63,587 nt of DNA. Source: WJLG01 sp964602485 (GTDB lineage: Bacteria; Patescibacteriota; Patescibacteriia; Patescibacteriales; WJLG01). A model generated the notes under the pieces. It worked only from the letters and a program-made list of their open reading frames with translations, was not told the origin of the DNA and searched no databases. The position numbers and the translations under genes are program-made. The stretch lies in assembly GCA_964602485.1 (NCBI GenBank), contig CAZRQU010000004.1, forward strand, positions 1 to 63,587. Direction: 5' to 3'. Shown one piece after another: positions 8,203 through 17,160 of the stretch (its first letter is position 1; every line of letters begins with the position of its first letter).

Positions 8203-9339
8203 ATGAAAAATAATTGGCAAGAAGTAAAAATTAAGGATGTGGCTGAAATTATTTCTGGTGGAACTCCCGATACTACTATTGATGAATTTTGGGGAGGTGA
8301 TATCAATTGGATAACTCCAACCGAAATTACCAAAATAAAAGGGAAGTTTATTGTTGGTGATACGGGAAGAAAAATTACAGAGAAAGGCTTAAAAAATAGT
8401 TCAGCTACTTTGATTCCAAAAAATTCTTTAATTTTATGTTCGAGAGCTACCGTTGGTGATTGCGCTATTAATATTGGGCCAATCACCACTAATCAGGGGT
8501 TTAAAAACTTAATACCAAATGAAAAAATATTGATTCAGTTTTTGTATTATAAAATTTTGTTAAGCAAAAATTATTTAAAAAGAATTAGTTCTGGAAGTAC
8601 TTTTTTAGAATTTTCAAAAAAAGATATTGGAAAACTAAAAATAGATCTTCCGCCGATTGAGGAGCAGGGGAGGATTGTGAGGGTTTTGGAATGTTGGGAT
8701 GAATATCTGGAAAAGCTGGATAAGAAAATTGAGATCAAGAAAAATATTAAAAAAGGCTTAATGCAACAATTGCTTACAGGCAAAAAACGCTTGACTGGAT
8801 TTAGTGGTGAATGGCAAAAATTAATGCTTGGAGAAGCTTGTAAATTGTACCAACCAAAAACAATATCGTCTGATGAGATTACAAGAAGCGGAAAATATTT
8901 AGTCTTTGGAGCTAATGGTGTAATTGGATTTTATGATAAATATAATCATGAAGAATCTGAAATATTGATAACTTGCAGAGGTGCTACATGTGGTAATATT
9001 AATTTTTCACAACCAAAAAGTTGGGTTACCGGAAATGCTATGGTTTGTAGACCGAGCGTTAATAATGATAAGTTTTTCTTTTTATATTTATTAAATTTTA
9101 TAAATTTAAAAATTGTAATATCAGGGCTAGCACAACCACAAATAACGAGAAAAGATTTATATCCGCTAAAAATTATTGTTCCTAAATTAAAAGAACAAAA
9201 AGTTATTGCTGAAATCCTTATGAAAGCTGATGAAGAAATTGAAGCCCTGGAAAAGAAGAAAGAAATTATAGAATCTCAAAAGAAATTTTTATTGAATAAT
9301 TTAGTAACCGGAAAAATTTTAACACCCGAAAAAATGTAG
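8203..9339 (+). CDS. hsdS: Type I restriction specificity subunit HsdS (two TRDs)
   Basis: A 378-residue full-length HsdS. TRD1 (residues 1-150) opens 'WQEVKIKDVAEIISGGTPD' and ends 'LKIDLPPIEEQGRIV'. A central conserved helix follows (about 160-195). TRD2 (about 200-330) ends 'LKIIVPKLKEQKVIAEIL' with a second helix. The two repeats specify the two halves of a bipartite recognition site. It is separated from hsdM by four unrelated genes, which is unusual. The half-length hsdS at 1913 offers alternative specificity. hsdR follows after a repeat element. Confidence 0.92.
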   Translation: MKNNWQEVKIKDVAEIISGGTPDTTIDEFWGGDINWITPTEITKIKGKFIVGDTGRKITEKGLKNSSATLIPKNSLILCSRATVGDCAINIGPITTNQGFKNLIPNEKILIQFLYYKILLSKNYLKRISSGSTFLEFSKKDIGKLKIDLPPIEEQGRIVRVLECWDEYLEKLDKKIEIKKNIKKGLMQQLLTGKKRLTGFSGEWQKLMLGEACKLYQPKTISSDEITRSGKYLVFGANGVIGFYDKYNHEESEILITCRGATCGNINFSQPKSWVTGNAMVCRPSVNNDKFFFLYLLNFINLKIVISGLAQPQITRKDLYPLKIIVPKLKEQKVIAEILMKADEEIEALEKKKEIIESQKKFLLNNLVTGKILTPEKM

Positions 9340-9410
9340 TAATTTTGGATTAAAGCGAGAGGTGTTAGAGTTTAAATAATATTATTGGACGTTAAGTTTG
9401 ATAAGCGATA

Positions 9411-9451
9411 ACACACCCCGGCCTTCGGCCACCCCTCTCAAGAGGGGAATA
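9411..9451 (+). repeat. Dispersed repeat, forward copy (pairs with 863-913)
   Basis: ACACACCCCGGCCTTCGGCC is followed by ACCCCTCTCAAGAGGGGAATA, with two internal hairpins. It lies in the upstream region of hsdR and would be read as protein only if an upstream start were used, which argues for the ATG at 9500. Confidence 0.6.
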
Positions 9452-9499
9452 AAATATAATTTGCAAATTGAAGTTTGCGAGTTTAAAAGATTGAATATT

Positions 9500-12400
9500 A
9501 TGTCAAATAACGAACAAATGATCAAGGCTGATTTTGATGAAGCTCGGGCATCGCAATTGCCTTTTGTTGAGCTTCTTCTTAATCTTGGCTATCAATATAT
9601 CTCTGCCAAAGATGCTTTAACTGAAAGAGCCAGCAATTTAAGTAAGTTTGTTTTAAAGCAAACCGCTTTTGAGGTGCTGAAAAAATTAAACCCAGAAGTA
9701 TCGGAAAAAAATATCTCTGATGCCATAGACGAGCTTGATAACATTCCCCTGGAAGGTTTGATAGATACTTCTAAGGAAGTTTATAATATCCTGATGCATA
9801 AGGGCGGTAAGACTGTAGTGGATATTGTGGATGGCAAAAAAGTATCTAAGTCTTTGCAGTTTATTGATTTTGAAAACATTAATAATAATGTTTTCGAGGT
9901 AGCAGTGGAATATCCGGTAGAGGGCAGGGGCAATATTCGCCCGGATATTGTTTTGTTTGTAAACGGCTTTCCTTTTGCTGTGGTAGAGAACAAGAAATCA
10001 AGCGTAAATATAAAAGAAGCGCTTAATCAGATGCAGAGAAATCAAGGAGTTGATTACGCCCCAAGATTTTTTGTCTATCCGCAATTATTGATCGCAGCTA
10101 ATTGTGATAACTTCCTATACGGCAATACCGGCACGCCTTCTAAATTCTATACTTCGTGGAAAGAAAAAGATGTTAAACAAGAACAAATAGATAATGAGAT
10201 TTTAAAACATATAGCTAAACCGGTATCTGCGGAAGTGTATAATCAGTTGCTTTTGGATTTAAACGGTTCAACCTTTGGCCACAAACAGGTGTTAAACAGA
10301 CAGGTAACCGAGCAAGACAGAGGCGTTTATAATATGCTTCGGCCGGACAGGATTTTGGATATTGCCAAGAACTTTATCCTTTATGATGCCGGCGACAAAA
10401 AATCAGCTAGATATCAGCAGTATTTTGCGATTGATAAAATATTAAAAAGAGTTTCAGAGTTCAAAGAAACAAGAACCGGCAGAAAGAGAAAAGGCGGTAT
10501 TATCTGGCATACTCAAGGATCCGGAAAATCTTTGACAATGGTAATGCTGGTTAAGGCTTTGATAGAGGAAGAAAGTATTATAAACCCGAGAATTATAGTG
10601 GTGACAGACAGGATTGATTTGGATAAACAGATTGCTACCACCTTTAAGAATTGCAACATTAAAAAAGATGTTATTACCGCGCGTACCGGAACGCATTTAT
10701 TGGATTTGATAAAAGAAAAGAATCCAAATGTTATTACCACTCTGGTGTATAAATTTATTAAAGCCGGAAGTGATAAGAATAAAATTTCTGATACTGATGA
10801 AAACATTTTTGTATTGATAGATGAAGTTCATCGCACTCAAACAGGCGAAGCCAATTTTAGAATGAATATGGTTATTCCCAATGCCTGCTATATAGGATTT
10901 ACCGGCACACCATTAATGACAAATGAAAAACATGTTTCTGTTTCCAAGTTTGGCGATTATATTGATAAATACACCATAGACGATGCTTTGGCTGACGGGG
11001 TTATATTGCCCTTGATATATGAGGGCAGGTTTATTGAGATGTATCAGAATGAAGCTCAAGTTGATGTGCATGTTGATAGAATTGATAGTGATATAGAAGA
11101 AGAAAAGAAAAAGGCGTATCAAAATAAAGTGTCCGAGGGGATTATTAAAAACAATCCTAAAAGAATAGAGGAAATCGGCTATGATATTGGCAAACACTAT
11201 GAAAAAGAATTTAAAGGAACAGGATTGAAGGGCCAAGTGGTGGCGCCCAGCAAGCATTCAGCTGTTTTATTTCAAAAGTATTTTGAGCAAAGCACAAAAT
11301 TGAATACCGCTGTGATTATCTCCGACATCGGTGCCGGCGAAGACCCGGAAGATGACAAGAAAAAGGAAGTAGTGGATTTTTTGACTAATGTGAAGCATAA
11401 ATACAGAGATTTGAAATCCTATGAAACAAATATTATAGAAAGTTTTAAAAAAGATCCTAACGGCGTTGAGCTTTTGATCGTGGTTGATAAACTTTTAACC
11501 GGTTTTGACGCGCCTAGAAATACCGTTCTTTATTTAGCTAAAGATCTTAGGGATCATAACCTGCTGCAAGCCATTGCCAGAGTAAACAGGCTTTTTGACA
11601 ATGAAGAAGACAAGTTACCTAAGACTGCTGGATATATTATAGACTATTCGGAAAATGCCAAGAATTTAGATAGAGCGATGAAGCTGTTTGGCAATTATGA
11701 TGAAGAAGATGTTCGCGGAACTTTGATTGACATAAAAGATAAAATTTCTGATTTAGAGAAGTCTTATTCCGAGATTTCGGATTATTTTACAGCAATTAAA
11801 AATAAAGAAGATCAGGAAGAATATATAAAAAGGTTTGCTGAGGAAAAGGAAAGGAAAGACTTTTACGCCTCTGTAAATAATTTGTTGCGCAACTTGAATG
11901 AATGCATGACTTTGGAAGATTTTTCCAAAGAGTTTGATAAGCTGGATACTTATCAGAAAGATATAAAAAAGATTTTAGAAATTCAAAAGAATGTCAGGGT
12001 GCGCTATACAGATGTGGATGATTATTCCGATTATAAGAAACAGCTGGTCAAGATACTTGATCGCTATGTGGATGCCAGGGAAGCGGAAGTTTTGACCATG
12101 CCAATTGACTTGAGCGATAAGGAATCTCTTAATAAAGTAGTTGAGGGCTTGGATTCAGATGCTTCTAAGGCTGAAGCTATCGCTGCTCAAACAGATAAAG
12201 TTATACATGATAATTGGAAAAGCGATCCGGAGTATTATGACAGGTTTTCCAAAAAGGTGGCGGATATTTTGGAAAAGATGAAGCTTAAAAAAATGGAGGA
12301 TCTGGATGCCTTTAATCAGCTTAAGCTTTTGCGTGATGAAATGCTTGATAAAAAGGACGAGGAGTTGCCGAGTGGTATTGAGGTAAATTCCGGAAAAGAT

Positions 12401-12673
12401 GTTTTTTATAGAAATTTACATGATAGTTTTAGGGGCATTGATGAGGCGGAGTATGTTGAAATTATAAATAGTATATTTGATATTCTAAAGAAAGAGGTAA
12501 AAGTAGACTGGCATAAGAATATGGAAGTTAAAAGGCAGATTATGAATAAAGTTGATGACTACTTGTATGATGTTGTAAAAGCAGAAAAAGGGGTTGATTT
12601 AAGCAATGAAGATATGAAAAAGATTAATGAGAGGGTGATTGAATTGGCTGTTATGAATAATGAAATGTTTTAA
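9500..12673 (+). CDS. hsdR: Type I restriction endonuclease subunit HsdR
   Basis: 1057 residues. An N-terminal PD-(D/E)xK nuclease domain has 'RPDIVLFVNGFPFAVVENKK' near residues 146-165. The superfamily 2 motor domains carry Walker A 'TQGSGKS' near 337-343, the DEVH box near 441, 'FTGTPL' near 470 and motif VI 'QAIARVNRLF' near 690. A long helical C-terminal tail contacts the methylase. The ATG at 9500 is preferred because the upstream in-frame segment is encoded by a dispersed repeat. HsdR translocates DNA and cleaves unmethylated DNA together with HsdM/HsdS. All motifs are intact. Confidence 0.95.
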   Translation: MSNNEQMIKADFDEARASQLPFVELLLNLGYQYISAKDALTERASNLSKFVLKQTAFEVLKKLNPEVSEKNISDAIDELDNIPLEGLIDTSKEVYNILMHKGGKTVVDIVDGKKVSKSLQFIDFENINNNVFEVAVEYPVEGRGNIRPDIVLFVNGFPFAVVENKKSSVNIKEALNQMQRNQGVDYAPRFFVYPQLLIAANCDNFLYGNTGTPSKFYTSWKEKDVKQEQIDNEILKHIAKPVSAEVYNQLLLDLNGSTFGHKQVLNRQVTEQDRGVYNMLRPDRILDIAKNFILYDAGDKKSARYQQYFAIDKILKRVSEFKETRTGRKRKGGIIWHTQGSGKSLTMVMLVKALIEEESIINPRIIVVTDRIDLDKQIATTFKNCNIKKDVITARTGTHLLDLIKEKNPNVITTLVYKFIKAGSDKNKISDTDENIFVLIDEVHRTQTGEANFRMNMVIPNACYIGFTGTPLMTNEKHVSVSKFGDYIDKYTIDDALADGVILPLIYEGRFIEMYQNEAQVDVHVDRIDSDIEEEKKKAYQNKVSEGIIKNNPKRIEEIGYDIGKHYEKEFKGTGLKGQVVAPSKHSAVLFQKYFEQSTKLNTAVIISDIGAGEDPEDDKKKEVVDFLTNVKHKYRDLKSYETNIIESFKKDPNGVELLIVVDKLLTGFDAPRNTVLYLAKDLRDHNLLQAIARVNRLFDNEEDKLPKTAGYIIDYSENAKNLDRAMKLFGNYDEEDVRGTLIDIKDKISDLEKSYSEISDYFTAIKNKEDQEEYIKRFAEEKERKDFYASVNNLLRNLNECMTLEDFSKEFDKLDTYQKDIKKILEIQKNVRVRYTDVDDYSDYKKQLVKILDRYVDAREAEVLTMPIDLSDKESLNKVVEGLDSDASKAEAIAAQTDKVIHDNWKSDPEYYDRFSKKVADILEKMKLKKMEDLDAFNQLKLLRDEMLDKKDEELPSGIEVNSGKDVFYRNLHDSFRGIDEAEYVEIINSIFDILKKEVKVDWHKNMEVKRQIMNKVDDYLYDVVKAEKGVDLSNEDMKKINERVIELAVMNNEMF

Positions 12674-12687
12674 ATTTTGTGTTTTGT

Positions 12688-12754
12688 GTCATTCCCGCGA
12701 AGGCGGGAATCCAGAGTATTAAATAAAATAGATTCCCGCTTTTGCGGGAATGAC
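12688..12754. repeat. REP/MITE-like palindromic element (67 bp)
   Basis: Terminal inverted repeats GTCATTCCCGC and GCGGGAATGAC, each with an internal GCGGGAAT/ATTCCCGC partner, bracket an AT core. This is a non-coding element class widespread in bacterial intergenic regions. It lies between hsdR and the following gene. Confidence 0.75.
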
Positions 12755-12760
12755 AAAAAA

Positions 12761-13462
12761 ATGGAAGAGAGATGTTTTGCCTGGGGCAAATATAATTTTC
12801 ATTATCATATTTTTAAGGAGGATAGAAAAACTATCAGTCTTCGCGTAACTCCAAAGTTAAAAATTATTGTTAAATGTCCAAAAAAGATAAAAGAAAAAGA
12901 CTTGAATGAATTTTTGAAAAGAAAATATAACTGGACCGCTAAACAGCTGGATTTTTTTAAGAAGTTTAAAAAAAAGAACGAGAAAGAGTATATTTCCGGG
13001 GAAGCGGTTTTGTATCTGGGCAGGCAATACAAGTTGGTAATTGAGAAGGGTGTGCCGGAGAGAGTTATTTTAAAGGGTGGCAATTTAAACATATTTGTTG
13101 AAGACGGCAAAGGAAGTCAGAGATATAATGAGACGATTTTGCGAGAATGGTATTACGGTAGAGCCCGGGAAATATTTGCAAAGAGATTTTTGGAAATGGC
13201 AAAAAAGTTTGATTTTAAATTTGAGCCGATCTTGGTAATAAGAAAAATGGAAAAGAAGTGGGGAAGTTTTACCGCCAAGAGGAAAATTATTCTGAACCCA
13301 AAGCTAATTGAAGCATCGCGCGAATGTATAGACTATGTAATTGTTCATGAGCTATGTCATTTTAAATATAGAGATCACAGCAATAAATTTTATAGATTGC
13401 TAGAATCTAAAATGCCTAATTGGGAAAAGGTAAAGGAGAAATTAGAAATGAGATTTTTATGA
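12761..13462 (+). CDS. YgjP/DUF45-type metallopeptidase
   Basis: A 233-residue member of the YgjP-like (M48/DUF45) family: an N-terminal beta-rich region, then 'MEKKWGSFTAKRKIILNP' near residue 165, and the zinc motif HELCH near residue 196 with the downstream 'HSNKFYRLLESKMPNW' supplying the third ligand. The ATG at 12761 starts just after the repeat element. Family members frequently sit immediately after hsdR in type I loci, as here. Their substrate is unknown. The stop overlaps the start of the next small gene (ATGA). Confidence 0.9.
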   Translation: MEERCFAWGKYNFHYHIFKEDRKTISLRVTPKLKIIVKCPKKIKEKDLNEFLKRKYNWTAKQLDFFKKFKKKNEKEYISGEAVLYLGRQYKLVIEKGVPERVILKGGNLNIFVEDGKGSQRYNETILREWYYGRAREIFAKRFLEMAKKFDFKFEPILVIRKMEKKWGSFTAKRKIILNPKLIEASRECIDYVIVHELCHFKYRDHSNKFYRLLESKMPNWEKVKEKLEMRFL

Positions 13463-13677
13463 GCAGGAGAGGGAATAAACAAGATGAGGAATTTTTAGTA
13501 AAGATTATCGTGGTTGGAGTGGTGTTTATTATTGTCTTTGTAGCTGTTTTTGTAAATAGCTATGTCAGAAATTGTATCTGGGAATGGCCGATAAGATGGG
13601 ATGTTAAAACGTGTTGGAATGAGCAAATTGAGCCATCAAAAGAAAAAGCAACCGAAGAAGCAGCAAAATTTTGGTAG
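13459..13677 (+). CDS. Small single-pass membrane protein
   Basis: 72 residues. The start codon overlaps the stop of the metallopeptidase gene (ATGA at 13459-13462), showing translational coupling. A charged N-terminus is followed by one hydrophobic segment (about residues 16-34, 'IIVVGVVFIIVFVAVFV') and a short tail with two Cys and several Trp. The family is not recognised. Confidence 0.55.
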   Translation: MSRRGNKQDEEFLVKIIVVGVVFIIVFVAVFVNSYVRNCIWEWPIRWDVKTCWNEQIEPSKEKATEEAAKFW

Positions 13678-13737
13678 TTTAATTTTTAATTATTTTTTTG
13701 GGACTCGGAGTCAAATTTAAATAATACAAAAATAGTT

Positions 13738-15150
13738 ATGGAAATATTAATTTTATGTGTAGTTTGTTTTATCGTTGGCTTTGGTGTGGGGTCGAAAGAA
13801 AAAAAAGATAAATATCAAAATGTGGAATTTGATATTGAAGAAAAAAAAGAAAATTATGAAAGAAATATGTTTAAATTTTCAGACATGGAAGCCACATATG
13901 AAATTATTGAAGCGTTAAAAAAGATGGAAAACACTTATGATAGTGTTTATATTACTGGTAAGGCTGGTACAGGGAAATCAACTTTACTTAAACATTTTTG
14001 TAAAAACACTCAAAAAAATATAGTTGTTCTCGCCCCCACCGGTGTAGCAGCTTTAAATGTAGGGGGAGTTACATTAAATTCTTTTTTTCAATTTCCATTT
14101 GGCGTTATAGAGAAACAAGATGTTAAGTATCTGTATAATAAACGAGAAATTTTTAAAAAATTAGATGCTATTATTATAGATGAAGTTTCTATGGTTAGGG
14201 CGGACATGATGGATGCTATTGATTTTTCGCTTCGTATGAATACTGGGAAAAAAGACACTCCCTTTGGTGGAGTGCAGCTTATAATGTTCGGGGACCTATA
14301 TCAACTTCCTCCTGTTGCTAAAGGTGAAGTTAAAAACTGTCTAGATAATAGATATGGAGGAATTTATTTTTTTAACGGAATAAAAGACATAAAATTTGAA
14401 AAAATTTTTTTAACCAAGATATTTAGACAAGAAGGAGATGATGGCTTTAAAAATATATTAAATAAAATTAGAGAAAACGATATAGAAAGAGGTGATTTGG
14501 ATGAAATTAATAAAAGAGTAGAGGAATATAGTGATGCTAATAATCCTGCCATAGTTCTTGCTACCACAAATAGTATTGCTGATAATATAAATTTAACAAA
14601 GTTGACAGAAATCGATTCCAAGGGTTTCTTTTACAGAGCCCACATTCAGGGAGATTTTAAACCCAGTGAGTATCCAGCTGATGAAAAGTTGAAATTAAAG
14701 AAGGGTGCTCAAGTTATGTTTATAAAAAATGATATAGGTCAACCTAGAAGATGGGTTAATGGAACTTTGGGAGTGATTGAAAAATGTTCAGATGGTTATA
14801 TAAAAGTTAAGGTAAAAGATAAAATATATAAAGTAGAAAGGTTTAAATGGGAAATTTTTGATTATAAATATGATCACAACAAAGATAAAATAGAAAAACA
14901 TATTAAAGGTTCTTTTAGTCAATATCCATTAAAATTAGCATGGTCTTTTACTATTCACAAGAGCCAGGGAAAGACATATGAAAAAGTGGTAATTGATATG
15001 GGGGATGGAGCTTTTTCCCATGGGCAGGCATATGTGGCTTTTAGTCGTTGTGTTAGTCTAAATAATATTTTTTTAAAACAACCTTTGAAATTTTCAGATA
15101 TTATTTTAGATAAAAATATAGAGAATTTTCACATAGCAACCAAGCCTTGA
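13738..15150 (+). CDS. Pif1/RecD-like superfamily 1 DNA helicase
   Basis: A 470-residue helicase. Walker A 'GKAGTGKS' lies near residue 75, 'APTGVAALNVGG' near 100 and Walker B 'IIIDEVSM' near 145. 'FGDLYQLPPV' is near 185, and the C-terminal 'TIHKSQGKTYEKVVID' plus 'YVAFSRCVSL' motifs are those of the Pif1 family. Pif1 enzymes unwind 5'-tailed duplexes and G-quadruplexes. The first about 20 residues are hydrophobic ('LILCVVCFIVGFGVG'), which is unusual; translation could instead start at the Met near residue 44. It lies at the boundary between the restriction island and the repeat-rich accessory region. Confidence 0.88.
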   Translation: MEILILCVVCFIVGFGVGSKEKKDKYQNVEFDIEEKKENYERNMFKFSDMEATYEIIEALKKMENTYDSVYITGKAGTGKSTLLKHFCKNTQKNIVVLAPTGVAALNVGGVTLNSFFQFPFGVIEKQDVKYLYNKREIFKKLDAIIIDEVSMVRADMMDAIDFSLRMNTGKKDTPFGGVQLIMFGDLYQLPPVAKGEVKNCLDNRYGGIYFFNGIKDIKFEKIFLTKIFRQEGDDGFKNILNKIRENDIERGDLDEINKRVEEYSDANNPAIVLATTNSIADNINLTKLTEIDSKGFFYRAHIQGDFKPSEYPADEKLKLKKGAQVMFIKNDIGQPRRWVNGTLGVIEKCSDGYIKVKVKDKIYKVERFKWEIFDYKYDHNKDKIEKHIKGSFSQYPLKLAWSFTIHKSQGKTYEKVVIDMGDGAFSHGQAYVAFSRCVSLNNIFLKQPLKFSDIILDKNIENFHIATKP

Positions 15151-15204
15151 GTTATTAGTTTTTTATTGAGTTTTTTATGTTTTAGGTTTTATGGGTTTTA
15201 TATT

Positions 15205-15284
15205 AGGGTCAGGTCTTGCTTTTTGACTTTTTAGATAAATAATAAATCAGCCCGCAGTCCGCTTCGCGAGACTGCGGTTAAGCA
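15205..15284 (+). repeat. Two-part dispersed repeat, copy A
   Basis: GGGTCAGGTCTTGC (from 15206) followed by a CAGCCCGCAGTCCGCTTCGC box (15248-15267) that ends in GAGACTGCGGTTAAG. The second half is a hairpin (CCGCAGTC/GACTGCGG). It ends 8 bases before the ATG of the HNH gene. Confidence 0.7.
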
Positions 15285-15291
15285 AAAAAAT

Positions 15292-16515
15292 ATGCAAAAA
15301 GAAGAAAAAAATTATATTGATTATCATTTGTTGGAGAATAATATAAATGAATATGTTAAATATTATTCTAAAAGAATACTTAAGGACTCAGATTTTTATA
15401 AAGAAGATGAGGCGTATAAATATAGAGCAGTAGCTACTTTTCAGAAAAAATTTGACCTCAACGCCTCAGATTTAAAGGAAATGATAGAAGAAGCTTTTGC
15501 AGATACAAAAAATTTAGTTCAGTCAGGAAATTATTTTCCAAAAGGGATGTTAATAAAATTTATTGCCATTGATCAAGAGTATGTACGTCAGGAATTAAAA
15601 AAATTAATTTATAATAAAGATTCGGTAATATATAGAATAGACAATTTTCTTAAAAATATTAAGACAAAATTTCCTTTAAAAGATGAAAATTATTATATTG
15701 ATGCTCGTTTTCTGAGTTTTATTTTAGCAGCTGTGGATCCATTTAATTATTTTTATGTAAAAGTACGAGAATATAAAAAATTTGCAGAAATGGTCGGATA
15801 TAACATATCAATAAAAGGTTCACAAGGAGAAAAATATCAATCAATGAATAATTTAGCTGTTATTACAAAAAATATACTAGAAAAAAATTATTATTTTAGG
15901 GAAGTGCATAGTATGATAGTTGAGAATTTTGATTATAAAGACTCTTCATTTAATTGGGGGACTTTTGATTTTATTTTTGACGTTGCAAGGAGAGAAGGGG
16001 AGGAATTTAGATTTGTTCAAAATAAAGTAAAATTGAATAGAAAAATTTCAGAAAATAATAAAGAAACACAAAAAGATTTTTTGGAAGAAATTTTTTATGA
16101 AGAAGATATAAATAAAGAAATTAAAGGCAAAACAAAAGAGCAACTTCTTTTAGAAGCAAAAAACTATCATCCCGCTAATGAAAATTATAAAAAGAAAAAG
16201 GGTGAACATAAAACTAGAATAGAAAACGTCAAACAGAAAAAGATTGTAAAGGAATTAGAAAATTATGTTTGCCAAGTATGTGGATTTCATTTTAGTTATA
16301 AAAATATAAAAGGAGAGATAAAAAAATATGCTGAGGTGGATCATATTATTGATAAAAGCCTAGGTGGAACGGAGGAGTTAGAAAATTTATGGGTTTTATG
16401 CCCCAATTGTCATATGAAGAAAACATTAGGAGTTATAAAGATAGATAAAATTAAAAAAATTGTTACTGAAAATAGAAAAATAATTAAAATAAGGGATAAC
16501 CATTTAGGCTGGTGA
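15292..16515 (+). CDS. HNH endonuclease with a novel N-terminal region
   Basis: 407 residues. The last about 90 hold an HNH nuclease: 'CQVCGFHF' near residue 326, the catalytic 'AEVDHIIDKSLGGTEELENL' near 345-364 and the second zinc pair 'CPNCH' near 370. The first about 280 residues are helical, charged and not recognised. HNH proteins of this build are usually restriction or defence nucleases. The gene follows directly on a dispersed repeat copy, and the AT content is high like its neighbours. Confidence 0.8.
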   Translation: MQKEEKNYIDYHLLENNINEYVKYYSKRILKDSDFYKEDEAYKYRAVATFQKKFDLNASDLKEMIEEAFADTKNLVQSGNYFPKGMLIKFIAIDQEYVRQELKKLIYNKDSVIYRIDNFLKNIKTKFPLKDENYYIDARFLSFILAAVDPFNYFYVKVREYKKFAEMVGYNISIKGSQGEKYQSMNNLAVITKNILEKNYYFREVHSMIVENFDYKDSSFNWGTFDFIFDVARREGEEFRFVQNKVKLNRKISENNKETQKDFLEEIFYEEDINKEIKGKTKEQLLLEAKNYHPANENYKKKKGEHKTRIENVKQKKIVKELENYVCQVCGFHFSYKNIKGEIKKYAEVDHIIDKSLGGTEELENLWVLCPNCHMKKTLGVIKIDKIKKIVTENRKIIKIRDNHLGW

Positions 16516-16587
16516 AATGAATGTTAGCAAAAACAAACTACATATTGGAAGCAGAGCTTGAATTGTAAATTTTATAAAACAGCTTGT

Positions 16588-16618
16588 AGTCCCGCAAAGC
16601 GGACTGTGGCTAGGAAAA
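16588..16618 (+). repeat. Degenerate copy of the CCCGCAGTCCGC repeat
   Basis: GTAGTCCCGCAAAGCGGACTGTGGC keeps the hairpin-forming box (GTCCCGC/GCGGAC) and the 'CTGTGGCTAGG' tail seen in the other copies. A short Lys-rich reading frame begins 19 bases later. Confidence 0.45.
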
Positions 16619-16636
16619 AATTTGAAAAATAAACAT

Positions 16637-16753
16637 ATGAATAAAAAAGAAGAAAAAGAGAAAAATAAAAAACCACAGAAACCCAAGAATAAAAAAATAC
16701 AGGATAAAACATCTGAAAAAGTAGGAAAGTCTTTTATAATTTCTGTGGATTAA
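16637..16753 (+). CDS. Possible 38-residue Lys-rich peptide
   Basis: A short frame of almost only Lys, Glu and Asn in its first half and 'KVGKSFIISVD' at its end. There is no clear ribosome binding site. It is listed because it follows a repeat copy in the same way as the HNH and NERD genes; it may equally be non-coding AT-rich sequence or the 3' remnant of a larger gene. Confidence 0.2.
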   Translation: MNKKEEKEKNKKPQKPKNKKIQDKTSEKVGKSFIISVD

Positions 16754-16800
16754 CATAGGAAGTCCGCTTAGTTATAAAAAATAGCTGGATAAGCTTTATT

Positions 16801-16897
16801 GGGGTCAGGTCTGCCTGCCTGCCGGTAGGCAGGGAATTAAGACTTTTTAAATATTATAAAATCATCCCGCAGCTCGCTTCGCGAGACTGCGGTTAGG
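16801..16897 (+). repeat. Two-part dispersed repeat, copy B
   Basis: GGGGTCAGGTCTGCCTGCCT with a GCCTGCCGGTAGGC hairpin (16801-16834), then CCCGCAGCTCGCTTCGCGAG (16866-16885) and ACTGCGGTTAGG. It is the same arrangement as copies A and C, and it precedes a transposase remnant. Confidence 0.7.
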
Positions 16898-16900
16898 TAA

Positions 16901-17068
16901 AAATTTCCCAATGGAAGCTTTTGGTGTGATGGATATTTTGTTCCAACTATCGGTCTTGATGAAGCAGCCGTGAGGAACTATGTAAAAAGTATCAGGTCAA
17001 AATGCCTAAACCTCCGCTTTGAAGCTATCGCCCGCGTAGCAGGTATGATAAAAAACAGTCGCTTTTAG
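16901..17068 (+). pseudogene. IS200/IS605-type (Y1) transposase, C-terminal remnant
   Basis: The frame reads 'FWCDGYFVPTIGLDEAAVRN' followed by 'YVKSIRSK', which is the conserved end of Y1 transposases (the '...GYFV.T.G.....VR.YI' block after the catalytic Tyr region). No start codon or N-terminal HUH motif is present; the frame begins right after repeat copy B and stops at 17066-17068. The remnant supports the idea that the surrounding GGGTCAGGTC repeats belong to a REP/Y1-transposase system. A CGCCCGC/GCGGGCG inverted pair closes the region. Confidence 0.7.
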
Positions 17069-17160
17069 CGGGCGGTAATTTATTTTATATTTTAAGTAAA
17101 GAAATTGATTTTTTGAGATATTGAGAGTAAAATAAAAGACTAATAATTATATATAATAAT

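Noticed and set aside
12677..12760. N-terminal extension of the YgjP-like peptidase
   Set aside because: The extra codons are the palindromic repeat element; homologous sequence begins after 12761.
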